Source: Pseudomonas sp. 7P_10.2_Bac1
Lineage (GTDB): Bacteria; Pseudomonadota; Gammaproteobacteria; Pseudomonadales; Pseudomonadaceae
Assembly: GCF_025465935.1 (NCBI RefSeq)
Contig: NZ_JANLNV010000026.1
Location: 1 to 64,000, forward strand
DNA length: 64,000 nt
Reading direction: 5' to 3'
Below are positions 52,848 to 60,960 of the stretch, piece after piece. A model generated the notes under the pieces. That model saw only the letters and a program-made list of their open reading frames with translations, made no database searches and was not told the origin of the DNA. Both the position numbers and the translations under genes were made by a program. Numbering within the stretch: position 1 is the first letter of the stretch; each line of letters opens with the position of its first letter.

Positions 52848-53750
52848 TTATGAGATCGGCGTGTCTTCGTGGTGCATCACGTCTTCCAGCAAGCTGCGCA
52901 ATAGCTCCAAGGTGGCTTGCTGGCGCTGGACATCGCGGCACACCAGGCCAACTTTCAGCGGCACGCGGGGTTCGCTCAGGGGTTTCCAGAGCAGGGCCTG
53001 ATGGTCATTCTCATGGCGCGAGCGCCCCGGTAGCACCGTCGCCAACTTGGCATGCAGCAAGCTGTCGAGAATCCCGGCCATGGTGTTCAGCTCGGCCTGC
53101 ACGTGGGGGCGACGTCCCAGGCTCGCCAGTTGGGTCTGCCAGATCTGGCGCACCTGAAACTCCTCCCCCAGCAGCAACATCGGCAACTCGGCGGCCTGAG
53201 TCAGTGACACCTTCTTGAATTCCCGCAAGGGATGATCCGCCGGGATCACCAGTTGCAGTTCATCTTCGTACAGCGGCGTGCCATGCAACCCCGGCTGGCG
53301 AGGCGGCAGGTAGCTGATGCCGATGTCGAGTGATCCATTGAGCAAGCGTCGTTCGATTTCCATCCCTGTGAGTTCGTAAATCTGTACCACCAGGTGCGGT
53401 TGGGCCTGGCGCACGCGCTCAAGCATTTGCGGCACGAGACTGGTGTGCACGGTTTGCAGCACGCCGATGGCAATGGTGCGCAGCGCGTGCCCTTGGAAGT
53501 TACGCAGCGATTCTTTGGCGCGCTGCAAGCCATCGAGCAGCGGCAATGCGTGGTTGTACAACGTGTGGGCCGCCAGGGTGGGCAACAGCCGCTTGCTGCT
53601 GCGCTCGAAGAGGGTCACGTCCAGGTTGTGTTCGAGCTGTCGGATCTGTTGTGACAGCGCCGGTTGGGAGATCGACAGGCGCTCGGCAGCACGGCCCACA
53701 TGGCCTTCTTCGTACACCGCGACGAAATAACGCAGTTGCTTGAAATCCAT
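52848..53750 (-). CDS. LysR-family transcriptional regulator
   Basis: This 300-aa protein has an N-terminal winged helix-turn-helix (LRYFVAVYEEGHVGRAAERL, SISQPALSQQIRQLE) and a C-terminal substrate-binding domain (PHLVVQIYELTGMEIERRLL). It is divergent from the aminotransferase gene and is its probable regulator. The ligand is unknown. It resembles the CynR/CbbR side of the family. Confidence 0.92.
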   Translation of the reverse strand: MDFKQLRYFVAVYEEGHVGRAAERLSISQPALSQQIRQLEHNLDVTLFERSSKRLLPTLAAHTLYNHALPLLDGLQRAKESLRNFQGHALRTIAIGVLQTVHTSLVPQMLERVRQAQPHLVVQIYELTGMEIERRLLNGSLDIGISYLPPRQPGLHGTPLYEDELQLVIPADHPLREFKKVSLTQAAELPMLLLGEEFQVRQIWQTQLASLGRRPHVQAELNTMAGILDSLLHAKLATVLPGRSRHENDHQALLWKPLSEPRVPLKVGLVCRDVQRQQATLELLRSLLEDVMHHEDTPIS

Positions 53751-53978
53751 AAGTATTACTTATCGAAAATGCTTAAAAAACGAAATAGCTCAAAGGCCCG
53801 TGGGCGCCTAGTCTACGCCCGTTCCATTGGGGGTATCGAGTAAATACGCGAGATAAACAGCCCCTGTGGAGCGCTCATTTACATAGGCAAGGCTAAAAAC
53901 CCATCAGAGGTTTTAGCGCCCGGGCCGTGCCGGGGCGGTTGCAAATCGAATCTGCTTATGAACACAAGGCCTGCGTGC
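53751..53978. promoter_or_regulatory. Divergent LysR/aminotransferase promoter region
   Basis: These 228 bases between the divergent genes should hold the LysR operator. I could not assign a T-N11-A site with confidence, and no gene is seen. Confidence 0.4.
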
Positions 53979-55262
53979 ATGAATTTGTTTAACTTGCGTC
54001 GCCCCCACGCCAATCTTGATCAACTGGTGGCTGAGTCTTTGCCAGCGCACACCAGCAACCCCGAGTCCCGTCGTTATCTGATGCCCAGCGTTGAACGCCC
54101 GGCGCAGGTGTTCGTGCGTGGCCAGGGCTCCTGGATGTGGGACAGCGATAGCCGCGCCTATCTGGACTTCACTCAAGGCGGCGGAGTCAACAGCCTGGGC
54201 CACAGCCCGGCGGTGCTGGTCAAGGCCTTGGCTGACCAAGCCCAGTCATTGCTGAACCCTGGCGCAGGCTTTTTCAACCGCGCCATGCTGACTCTGGCCG
54301 AGCGCCTGTGTGAAAACACCGGCAGCGATCAGGTGCATTTTTTAAACACCGGGGCCGAGGCCAACGAAGGGGCGATCAAGCTGGCGCGCAAGTGGGGCCA
54401 ACTGCACCGCAATGGCGCCCATCGGATCATTACTGCGACGCGCAGTTGTCACGGTCGCAGCTTTGGCGCGATGTCCGCTTCGGGCACTGGCACCTTTGAT
54501 AATCGCTTTGAGCCGCAACTGCCGGGCTTTATCAACGTGCCGTTCAATGATTTGCCTGCGCTGCATGCGGCGGTGGATGCACAGACTGTGGCCATCATGC
54601 TGGAACCGGTGCAAAGCGACGCGGGCGTGATCCCGGCGACCGAGCATTACCTCAAGGGTGTGGAGCGTCTGTGCCGCGAGCTGGGCATTTTGCTGATTCT
54701 GGATGAAGTCCAGACCGGCATGGGCCGCTGCGGGACATTGCTGGCAGAGCAGAACTACGGTGTTCGCGCCGACATCGTCACTCTCGGCAAAGGCCTGGGT
54801 GGCGGTGTGCCCTTGGCGGCGTTGTTGGCGCGGGGCAAGGCTTGCTGCCTGGAGCCGGGCGAGTTGGGCGGCACCCACCATGGCAACGCGTTGATGACAG
54901 AGGCCGGGGTAGCCGTGCTCGACACGGTCCTGGAAAAAGATTTTCTGAAGCACGTTCGTGAGGCTGGCCAGTACCTGCGTGAAGGGCTGGGGCGACTGGC
55001 CAATAGTTATGCACAGGGTGAGTTACGCGGTCAGGGTTTGTTCTGGGGCCTGACGCTGTCGGATAACTCTGCCGCTGAGGTGGTGAAGGCCGCGTTATAC
55101 GAAGGCCTGCTGATCAGCGCCCCGCAACCTGACTGCCTGCGCTTTACGCCGGCGCTGTGCGTCAGTAAAGGCAATATCGACGAGATGTTGCTGCGTCTGG
55201 CCCGGGCTTTTGCCCGCGTGCGCACAGCGCAACTGCAATGCCGTCGGGGTGTTGCCGTCTGA
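53979..55262 (+). CDS. Class III PLP-dependent aminotransferase
   Basis: This 427-aa member of the acetylornithine/4-aminobutyrate aminotransferase group has FLNTGAEANEGAIKLARKWG near the N-terminal third, ILDEVQTGMGRCG (Asp for PLP), and VTLGKGLGGGVPL with the Schiff-base Lys. The substrate cannot be read from sequence. ATG 53979 (MNLFNLRRPH) is chosen over a seven-codon extension. A terminator follows. Confidence 0.88.
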   Translation: MNLFNLRRPHANLDQLVAESLPAHTSNPESRRYLMPSVERPAQVFVRGQGSWMWDSDSRAYLDFTQGGGVNSLGHSPAVLVKALADQAQSLLNPGAGFFNRAMLTLAERLCENTGSDQVHFLNTGAEANEGAIKLARKWGQLHRNGAHRIITATRSCHGRSFGAMSASGTGTFDNRFEPQLPGFINVPFNDLPALHAAVDAQTVAIMLEPVQSDAGVIPATEHYLKGVERLCRELGILLILDEVQTGMGRCGTLLAEQNYGVRADIVTLGKGLGGGVPLAALLARGKACCLEPGELGGTHHGNALMTEAGVAVLDTVLEKDFLKHVREAGQYLREGLGRLANSYAQGELRGQGLFWGLTLSDNSAAEVVKAALYEGLLISAPQPDCLRFTPALCVSKGNIDEMLLRLARAFARVRTAQLQCRRGVAV

Positions 55263-55304
55263 TACGCACTGCGCATTAAAGAACCGTCTCGCGGTGTACC
55301 GCGT

Positions 55305-55345
55305 CGCCCTGTGCCTGTTTCGTTCGGCGCGGGGCGTTTTTTTTT
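55305..55345 (+). terminator. Terminator after the aminotransferase gene
   Basis: CGCCCTGTGCC pairs with GGCGCGGGGCG (two G-T pairs) and is followed by nine T residues. Confidence 0.75.
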
Positions 55346-55440
55346 GTCTGGGGAAAAATCTGCGCAGAACCTTTTCTTGGCAAGCTGAATCGATTAAGGT
55401 TGGAAAAGTGTGATCCAGTTAACAATAAGGAGCTAAGTGT

Positions 55441-55605
55441 ATGGAATTACTAAAAATCATCTTTGCCATTTTGTTGCCGCCATTGGGCGTGTTCATGCAG
55501 GTGGGTTTTGGCGGTGCCTTTTGGCTGAACATCCTGCTGACCCTGTGCGGCTACATTCCGGGGATCGTGCACGCGGTGTATATCATCGCCCGGCGTTCAA
55601 ATTAA
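55441..55605 (+). CDS. YqaE/Pmp3-family membrane peptide
   Basis: The 54-aa peptide starts MELLKIIFAILLPPLGVFMQ and has two hydrophobic helices separated by GGAFWLNI, ending GIVHAVYIIARRSN. This is the UPF0057/Pmp3 form, with the PPLGVF motif. Homologues are small membrane proteins linked to membrane potential and salt or cold stress. AAGGAG lies ten bases before ATG 55441. It is too short for typical ORF cut-offs and easily missed. Confidence 0.93.
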   Translation: MELLKIIFAILLPPLGVFMQVGFGGAFWLNILLTLCGYIPGIVHAVYIIARRSN

Positions 55606-55613
55606 TGGCCTTC

Positions 55614-55660
55614 TGTAGGAGCGAGCTTTCAAAAGATCGCGAGACGAGCTTGCTCCTACA
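55614..55660. repeat. Short REPIN
   Basis: Both TGTAGGAGCGAGC and GCTCCTACA ends are present, but the left arm is cut internally so the centre is only TTTCAAAAGATC. It lies between the Pmp3 peptide and pqqM. Confidence 0.85.
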
Positions 55661-55673
55661 GAAAGAAAACGTG

Positions 55674-57500
55674 TCATTGGTTTAGCAACTCGCTGTAGAA
55701 CAACCATTCCTGCTCAAGCGCGTGCGCCTGATTGCTGGCTTTACGAAAGCCGTGGCGTTCTTCGGGGTAGTAGTACGCCTTGGCAGGGATGCCGTTGTCT
55801 TCCAGGGCCTTGAGCATGTCGCGGGTTTGCTGCGGCACAACCACAGCGTCCAGTTCACCTTGAAAGAAAATCACCGGCACGCGGATTTGATCGGCGTGCA
55901 GTAATGGCGTGCGTGCCGCGTAGCGCTCAGCATCGTGCTGCGGGTCGCCAATCAGCCAGTCCAGGTAGTCACCTTCAAACTTGTGAGTGGCCCGTGCCAG
56001 GGCAATCGGGTCGCTGACGCCATACAGGCTGGCGCCCGCACGGAACACATTTTTGAACGCCAGGGCGCACAGGGTGGTGTAGCCGCCCGCGCTGCCGCCG
56101 CGAATAAAGGCTTTTTCTCCGTCAATCAAACCTTGCTCGGCCAGATAGCTGACGACTGCACAGGCATCTTCAACGTCGACTTCGCCCCATTTGAGGTGCA
56201 AGGCCTGCCGGTAGTCACGGCCATAGCCAGTGCTGCCGCGGTAGTTGAGATCGGCCACGGCGAAGCCGCGTTGGGTCCAGTACTGGATACGTGGATCGAG
56301 CATCGGGTAACAGGCCGAGGTCGGGCCGCCATGGATGAACACCACCAGTGGCGGTTTGACCTCGCCGTGCATCGCTGGGTAGAAAAAGCCATGGGCTTGG
56401 CCGTTGCCCGACGGGTAGCGCAACGTCTGCGGGCGGCTGATGTGTTCGGTGGGCAACGGCGCCACGCCGCCGGCCAACACGCTGACGTGCTTGTCACTGC
56501 GACGAATGCGCAGGATCGCCGAGGGGCTGACGGGTGACGCAGCGATGCAGTAAAGGTGCTCATCTTCCAGTGCCAAGGAGCGAAAACGGCTGTAGTCGCC
56601 GGTGAAGTCATCGACGCTGCCGTCAGCCGCGTGAATGCCCAGGCGCCCGAAGCCAGCTTCGGTCCAGGTTGCCAGATAAGATTGCTCGCCCAGCGGCAGC
56701 CAGGTCCGCCCGCCCAGTTGCCATGGCGCCGGAGCGTGGTCGGCCGCGGCGCTTTGCGCGGGCACCAGGCCTTCGCCCGACTCGGACCACGGCTGCCAGA
56801 AACCGCCGCGGTCAGTCAGGCAATACAGGCGGTTGTGCTCGTCAAAGCGCGGCTGTTGCAGAGACTCTTCGCTCAGGTCCCCGGCAAGGCAATGCGCAGG
56901 GTTCCACTGGCCCTGGGTGTGGCCTTCGGCGAGCATCAGGCGGGTTGAGGTCCAGGGTTGATGCGGGCGGCTCCATTCAACCCAGGCCAGGCGCTGGCCG
57001 TTTGGGCTGAGCGTCGGGGCGGCGTAGAAGTCGGCGCCTTCTGCCAGTACCTGACGTTCCTGGGTCTGCCAGTCGATGCTGACCAAACGGTGCTGATCAG
57101 CGTTTTCTTCGACCGCCAGTACCTGGCCGTGGGCGAACTGCACATCGCCGTAGCGGCAGGTGCCTTGAGTCAGCGCTTGGGGTTGGCTGCCGTCCAGCGC
57201 CTGTTTGTACAGTTGTTGATCGGTCTCGTTGACGAACACCACGCCGTCATCGCTGAGGCAAAAAGAGCCGCCGCCGTATTCATACACGCGGCTGCTCACG
57301 CTGAAGGTGGCGGGGGTCAGGCGCTGGGCCTGGCCGTCACGCCAATGCCAGATGCGGCACGCGCCTTCTTGTGGGCGGTATTCGTTCCAGAACAAACCGT
57401 GGGGGCCGACCCGCAGTTCTGCAAAATCGACACCGGCGGCAACGGCGAGCGCGGCGCTGAAAGGTTCAGCCTTTAGCGATGAGGCGTGAGTTTCGTTCAT
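55674..57500 (-). CDS. pqqM: Prolyl oligopeptidase-family peptidase of the PQQ cluster
   Basis: This 608-aa S9-family serine peptidase has an N-terminal beta-propeller region (about residues 20-340) and a C-terminal alpha/beta-hydrolase domain. The catalytic set is Ser in [10 protein letters not shown], Asp in QGELDAVV and His in ERHGFRK. In pseudomonad PQQ clusters such a peptidase is called PqqM; it may process the PqqA peptide, though its need is not settled. It overlaps pqqE by 35 bases. Confidence 0.85.
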   Translation of the reverse strand: MNETHASSLKAEPFSAALAVAAGVDFAELRVGPHGLFWNEYRPQEGACRIWHWRDGQAQRLTPATFSVSSRVYEYGGGSFCLSDDGVVFVNETDQQLYKQALDGSQPQALTQGTCRYGDVQFAHGQVLAVEENADQHRLVSIDWQTQERQVLAEGADFYAAPTLSPNGQRLAWVEWSRPHQPWTSTRLMLAEGHTQGQWNPAHCLAGDLSEESLQQPRFDEHNRLYCLTDRGGFWQPWSESGEGLVPAQSAAADHAPAPWQLGGRTWLPLGEQSYLATWTEAGFGRLGIHAADGSVDDFTGDYSRFRSLALEDEHLYCIAASPVSPSAILRIRRSDKHVSVLAGGVAPLPTEHISRPQTLRYPSGNGQAHGFFYPAMHGEVKPPLVVFIHGGPTSACYPMLDPRIQYWTQRGFAVADLNYRGSTGYGRDYRQALHLKWGEVDVEDACAVVSYLAEQGLIDGEKAFIRGGSAGGYTTLCALAFKNVFRAGASLYGVSDPIALARATHKFEGDYLDWLIGDPQHDAERYAARTPLLHADQIRVPVIFFQGELDAVVVPQQTRDMLKALEDNGIPAKAYYYPEERHGFRKASNQAHALEQEWLFYSELLNQ

Positions 57501-58638
57501 TTCGGAAGGCCAATTGTTCGATGGTCTGGGTGGCGTGCTCGGCTTCTTCGCGCGCCTTGAGAATCAGGTCGTGTTGCGGCGATTTACTGCACACCGGGTC
57601 TGCATTGCTGGCATCCCCGGTGAGCATAAAGGCTTGGCAACGGCAGCCGCCGAAGTCCTTTTCTTTCTCGTCGCACGAGCGGCAGGGCTCGGGCATCCAG
57701 TCATAGCCTCGATAACGATTGAAGCCGAACGAGTCGTACCAGATGTGTTGCAGGCTGTGGTCACGCACGTTGGGGAACGCGACCGGCATTTGTCGTGCCC
57801 CGTGGCACGGCAAGGCGGTGCCGTCCGGGGTGACGGTCAGGAAGAGGCTGCCCCAGCCATTCATGCAGGCTTTTGGCCGCTCTTCGTAATAGTCCGGCGT
57901 TACGAAAATCAGTTTGCAGGGGTGGCCTTCTGCTTCGAGCTTGGCGCGGTATTGGTTGGTGATGCGCTCGGCGCGCACCAGTTGCTCTTTAGTCGGTAGC
58001 AGGCCAACCCGGTTGAGCTGCGCCCAGCCATAAAACTGACAGGTCGCCAGTTCGACGAAGTCGGCCTCCAGGGCGATGCACAGTTCGATGATGCGGTCGA
58101 TCTTGTCGATGTTGTGCCGATGGGTGACGAAGTTCAGCACCATCGGGTAGCCATGGGCTTTGACGGCGCGGGCCATTGCAAGCTTTTGTGCGAAGGCTTT
58201 TTTCGAGCCGGCCAAGAGGTTGTTCACTTGTTCGTCGCTGGCCTGGAAGCTGATCTGGATATGGTCCAGCCCGGCTTTTTTGAAGTCGCTGATCTTCTGC
58301 TCGGTAAGGCCAATGCCGGAGGTAATCAGGTTGGTGTAGAAGCCCAGTTTGCGGGCCTCGCCGATCAATTCGGCCAAGTCTTGACGCACCAGCGGCTCGC
58401 CGCCGGAAAAACCCAGCTGCGCTGCACCCATCTCCCGCGATTCGCGAAACACCTTGATCCATTGCTCGGTGCTCAGCTCTTTGCCTTGCTCGGCAAAGTC
58501 CAGCGGGTTGGAGCAATACGGGCATTGCAACGGGCAGCGGTAAGTCAGTTCGGCCAGCAGCCACAAGGGCAGGCCGACTTCCGGCTTGGGCGGCAGCGCC
58601 AGTGCTGGCTCAGACAAGTTCGATCCAGTGCTGTGCAC
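57466..58638 (-). CDS. pqqE: PqqA peptide cyclase (radical SAM)
   Basis: It joins the Glu and Tyr side chains of PqqA. The 390-aa protein has the radical-SAM motif CPLQCPYCS near residue 30 and a SPASM domain with auxiliary cluster cysteines ([16 protein letters not shown]). No ATG fits. GTG 58638 has GGAGG six bases upstream, inside pqqD, and is preferred; TTG 58617 (start of SEPALALPP) is possible. The overlap with pqqD is 29 bases. Confidence 0.92.
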   Translation of the reverse strand: MHSTGSNLSEPALALPPKPEVGLPLWLLAELTYRCPLQCPYCSNPLDFAEQGKELSTEQWIKVFRESREMGAAQLGFSGGEPLVRQDLAELIGEARKLGFYTNLITSGIGLTEQKISDFKKAGLDHIQISFQASDEQVNNLLAGSKKAFAQKLAMARAVKAHGYPMVLNFVTHRHNIDKIDRIIELCIALEADFVELATCQFYGWAQLNRVGLLPTKEQLVRAERITNQYRAKLEAEGHPCKLIFVTPDYYEERPKACMNGWGSLFLTVTPDGTALPCHGARQMPVAFPNVRDHSLQHIWYDSFGFNRYRGYDWMPEPCRSCDEKEKDFGGCRCQAFMLTGDASNADPVCSKSPQHDLILKAREEAEHATQTIEQLAFRNERNSRLIAKG

Positions 58639-58885
58639 GCGCAACCTCCATAAATTGCTCGATGTCATCGCCCAGCTCCGGCACGCCGGGGAACTGCGCG
58701 TCCAGTACATCAATAATGGCGGCGACATCGCGCTGGCCGTCTATCAGGCCACCGATCAAGGCCGCACTCTCGTTGAGTTTGATCATGCCTTCGGGGTAGA
58801 GCAGCACGTGGCCTTTTTGCGCGGGTTCGTACTGGAAGCGATAGCCTTGGCGCCAGGTCGGGATTTTGCTGCGATCAAAACTCAT
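58610..58885 (-). CDS. pqqD: PqqA-binding chaperone PqqD
   Basis: This 91-aa peptide chaperone presents PqqA to PqqE. Typical features are the [20 protein letters not shown] segment and [17 protein letters not shown] 58885 overlaps the pqqC stop by four bases, so the two are coupled. It belongs to the pqqBCDE run. Confidence 0.94.
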   Translation of the reverse strand: MSFDRSKIPTWRQGYRFQYEPAQKGHVLLYPEGMIKLNESAALIGGLIDGQRDVAAIIDVLDAQFPGVPELGDDIEQFMEVARAQHWIELV

Positions 58886-59634
58886 AGAGCGATTCCTTTG
58901 TGCCAGACACGTTGGTCGGTCACGCTGTGATAAGGCGGGCGGTCCAGTTCGTAAGCCATGGTCATGGCATCGAGCATGCTCCACAAAATGTCCAATTTGA
59001 ACTGGAGAATTTCAAGCATGCGCTGCTGGCCTTGGTAGGTGGTGTAGTGCTGCAGGGTGATCGCCAGCCCGTGTTCCACGTCACGGCGGGCCTGGCCTAG
59101 GCGGGTGCGGAAATACTCATAACCGGCCGGGTCGATCCACGGGTAATGCTGCGGCCAGCTGTCCAGGCGCGATTGGTGGATTTGCGGCGCAAACATCTCG
59201 GTCAACGAACTGCTGGCGGCTTCTTCCCACGTGGCGCGGCGGGCAAAGTTGACGTAGGCGTCGACTGCAAAGCGTACGCCGGGCAGCACCAGCTCTTGTG
59301 AGCGCAGTTGATCCGGGTCCAGGCCAACCGCTTGGCCCAGGCGCAACCAGGCTTCGATACCGCCGTCTTCACCGGGGGCACCGTCGTGGTCAAGCAGGCG
59401 CTGGATCCACTCGCGGCGCACTTCACGGTCCGGGCAGTTGGCCAGGATAGCGGCGTCTTTTAGCGGGATGTTGACCTGGTAGTAGAAGCGGTTGGCGACC
59501 CAGCCTTGAATCTGTTCGCGGGTCGCGCGGCCTTCGTACATCGCTACCTGATACGGGTGAAAGATGTGGTAATACGCGCCTTTGGCCCGCAGCGCGGCTT
59601 CGAACTCGGCAGTGGAAAGTGGGGCTTGAGTCAT
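58882..59634 (-). CDS. pqqC: Pyrroloquinoline-quinone synthase
   Basis: This cofactorless oxidase performs the last oxidation and ring closure to PQQ. The 250-aa protein has the helical haem-oxygenase-like fold residues ([17 protein letters not shown] and the [18 protein letters not shown] stretch). ATG 59634 ([12 protein letters not shown]) is chosen over a 21-codon extension that reads REP sequence. Confidence 0.96.
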   Translation of the reverse strand: MTQAPLSTAEFEAALRAKGAYYHIFHPYQVAMYEGRATREQIQGWVANRFYYQVNIPLKDAAILANCPDREVRREWIQRLLDHDGAPGEDGGIEAWLRLGQAVGLDPDQLRSQELVLPGVRFAVDAYVNFARRATWEEAASSSLTEMFAPQIHQSRLDSWPQHYPWIDPAGYEYFRTRLGQARRDVEHGLAITLQHYTTYQGQQRMLEILQFKLDILWSMLDAMTMAYELDRPPYHSVTDQRVWHKGIAL

Positions 59635-59657
59635 GGTGCCTCCAGAAGGTGAACCTC

Positions 59658-59712
59658 TGTAGGAGCGAGCTTGCCTTGCGATCTTTTGATCGTTCAAAAG
59701 CTCGCTCCTACA
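59658..59712. repeat. REPIN, shortened right arm
   Basis: The left arm TGTAGGAGCGAGCTTGCC is complete. The right arm is reduced to AAAAGCTCGCTCCTACA. It lies inside the pqq operon between pqqB and pqqC, where it may alter mRNA stability of the two parts. Confidence 0.88.
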
Positions 59713-59725
59713 GGTTTTGGGTGGG

Positions 59726-60637
59726 TTACAGCTCGATGCTCATGCCGTCAAAGGCCACTTCGACCCCCCGGCGGGCCAGTTCGGCGCGCTCGGCGGAGTC
59801 TTCGTCCAGGATCGGGTTGGTGTTGTTGATGTGGATCAGCACCTTGCGCTGCTCGGGTAATTGTTCCAGCACCTCGAGCATGCCGCCGGGACCGTTTTGA
59901 GCCAGATGCCCCATTTCGCGGCCCGTGCGGGTGCCCACACCACGGCGTTGCATCTCATCGTCGTCCCACAGCGTGCCGTCCACCAGCAGGCAGTCGCTGC
60001 TGGCCATGATCTCGAGCAGCGGTGCATCGACCTTGCCCAGGCCGGGCGCGTAGAACAGCTTGCCGCCGGTGCGCAGGTCTTCAACGATCAGGCCGATGTT
60101 GTCGCCCGGATGCGGGTCGAAGCGGTGCGGCGAGTAAGGTGGCGCAGCACTGCGCAGAGGCAGCGGGCTGAAACGCAGGTTCGGGCAGGCCGGGATGGTG
60201 AACGAGCCGTGCAACTCGATGCGGTTCCAGTTCAGGCCGCCGTTCCAGTGTTTGAGCATGTTGAAAAGCGGGAAGCCGGTGCTCAGGTCTTCGTGGACCA
60301 TGTCGGTGCACCACACCTCATGCGGGCAGCCTTCGCGCAGGCTCAGCAGGCCGGTGGTGTGGTCGATCTGGCTGTCCATCAGGATGATTGCGCTGATCCC
60401 CGTGTCGCGCAGGGCCCGGCCCGGTTGCATTGGCGCGAAGCTCTGGAGTTGCGCGCGGATGTCGGGCGAGGTGTTGCACAACACCCAGTTCACGCCGTCG
60501 TCAGAGATCGCAATCGAAGATTGGGTGCGCGCTTTGGCGTTCAGGCTGCCATCGCGAAAACCCGCGCAGTTGACGCAGTTACAGTTCCACTGCGGGAAAC
60601 CACCGCCGGCGGCGGAACCTAAAATCTGGACAAACAT
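59726..60637 (-). CDS. pqqB: PQQ biosynthesis protein PqqB
   Basis: This 303-aa metallo-beta-lactamase-fold protein is thought to hydroxylate the excised Glu-Tyr intermediate. It has an N-terminal [18 protein letters not shown] segment and a conserved [11 protein letters not shown] metal-site motif near residue 90. It is preceded by the pqqA attenuator hairpin and followed by a REPIN. Confidence 0.96.
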   Translation of the reverse strand: MFVQILGSAAGGGFPQWNCNCVNCAGFRDGSLNAKARTQSSIAISDDGVNWVLCNTSPDIRAQLQSFAPMQPGRALRDTGISAIILMDSQIDHTTGLLSLREGCPHEVWCTDMVHEDLSTGFPLFNMLKHWNGGLNWNRIELHGSFTIPACPNLRFSPLPLRSAAPPYSPHRFDPHPGDNIGLIVEDLRTGGKLFYAPGLGKVDAPLLEIMASSDCLLVDGTLWDDDEMQRRGVGTRTGREMGHLAQNGPGGMLEVLEQLPEQRKVLIHINNTNPILDEDSAERAELARRGVEVAFDGMSIEL

Positions 60638-60663
60638 GGCGTGTTCTCTTGCAAATCTGAAAA

Positions 60664-60692
60664 TAAAAACGCCCCGGCGAGCCGAGGCGTTG
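60664..60692 (-). terminator. Attenuator-like hairpin between pqqA and pqqB
   Basis: On the minus strand AACGCC-CGGC and GCCG-GGCGTT form a stem followed by TTTTATTTT, 40 bases past the pqqA stop. It probably makes an abundant pqqA transcript and a reduced level of the downstream genes. Confidence 0.82.
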
Positions 60693-60734
60693 GGTTGCTC
60701 TGCTCAACTCTTGATAACCAAGAGCCGCGACAGA

Positions 60735-60809
60735 TCAACGGCTTGCGAAGTACATGGTCACTTCAAAGCCAATACGCAGGTCGGTGTAAGCAGGTTTAGT
60801 CCACGACAT
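60735..60809 (-). CDS. pqqA: PQQ precursor peptide
   Basis: The 24-residue peptide ends in [13 protein letters not shown] and contains the conserved Glu-Val-Thr-Met-Tyr whose Glu and Tyr become PQQ. ATG 60809 has AAGGAG nine bases upstream. It is transcribed from its own promoter region (60810-60960), downstream of pqqF, and is followed by the attenuator. Confidence 0.97.
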
Positions 60810-60960
60810 AGTGTGTCTCCTTCAGTGGTTGATGGGGGCTTTCTCAACCTTAGTCCGGCTCTTGAGGGAGTCGTTCCAAAGCGTTGGCGGCTATGTTACT
60901 AAAAATGTCAGTTGCTGAACGGTCATTGTCGGAGAAAGCTCTTTACATGGTGAGTAAAAA
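60810..60960 (-). promoter_or_regulatory. pqqA promoter region
   Basis: These 151 bases lie between the pqqF stop and pqqA and should hold a strong promoter for pqqA and the pqqBCDEM genes. I could not assign the exact boxes. Confidence 0.45.
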
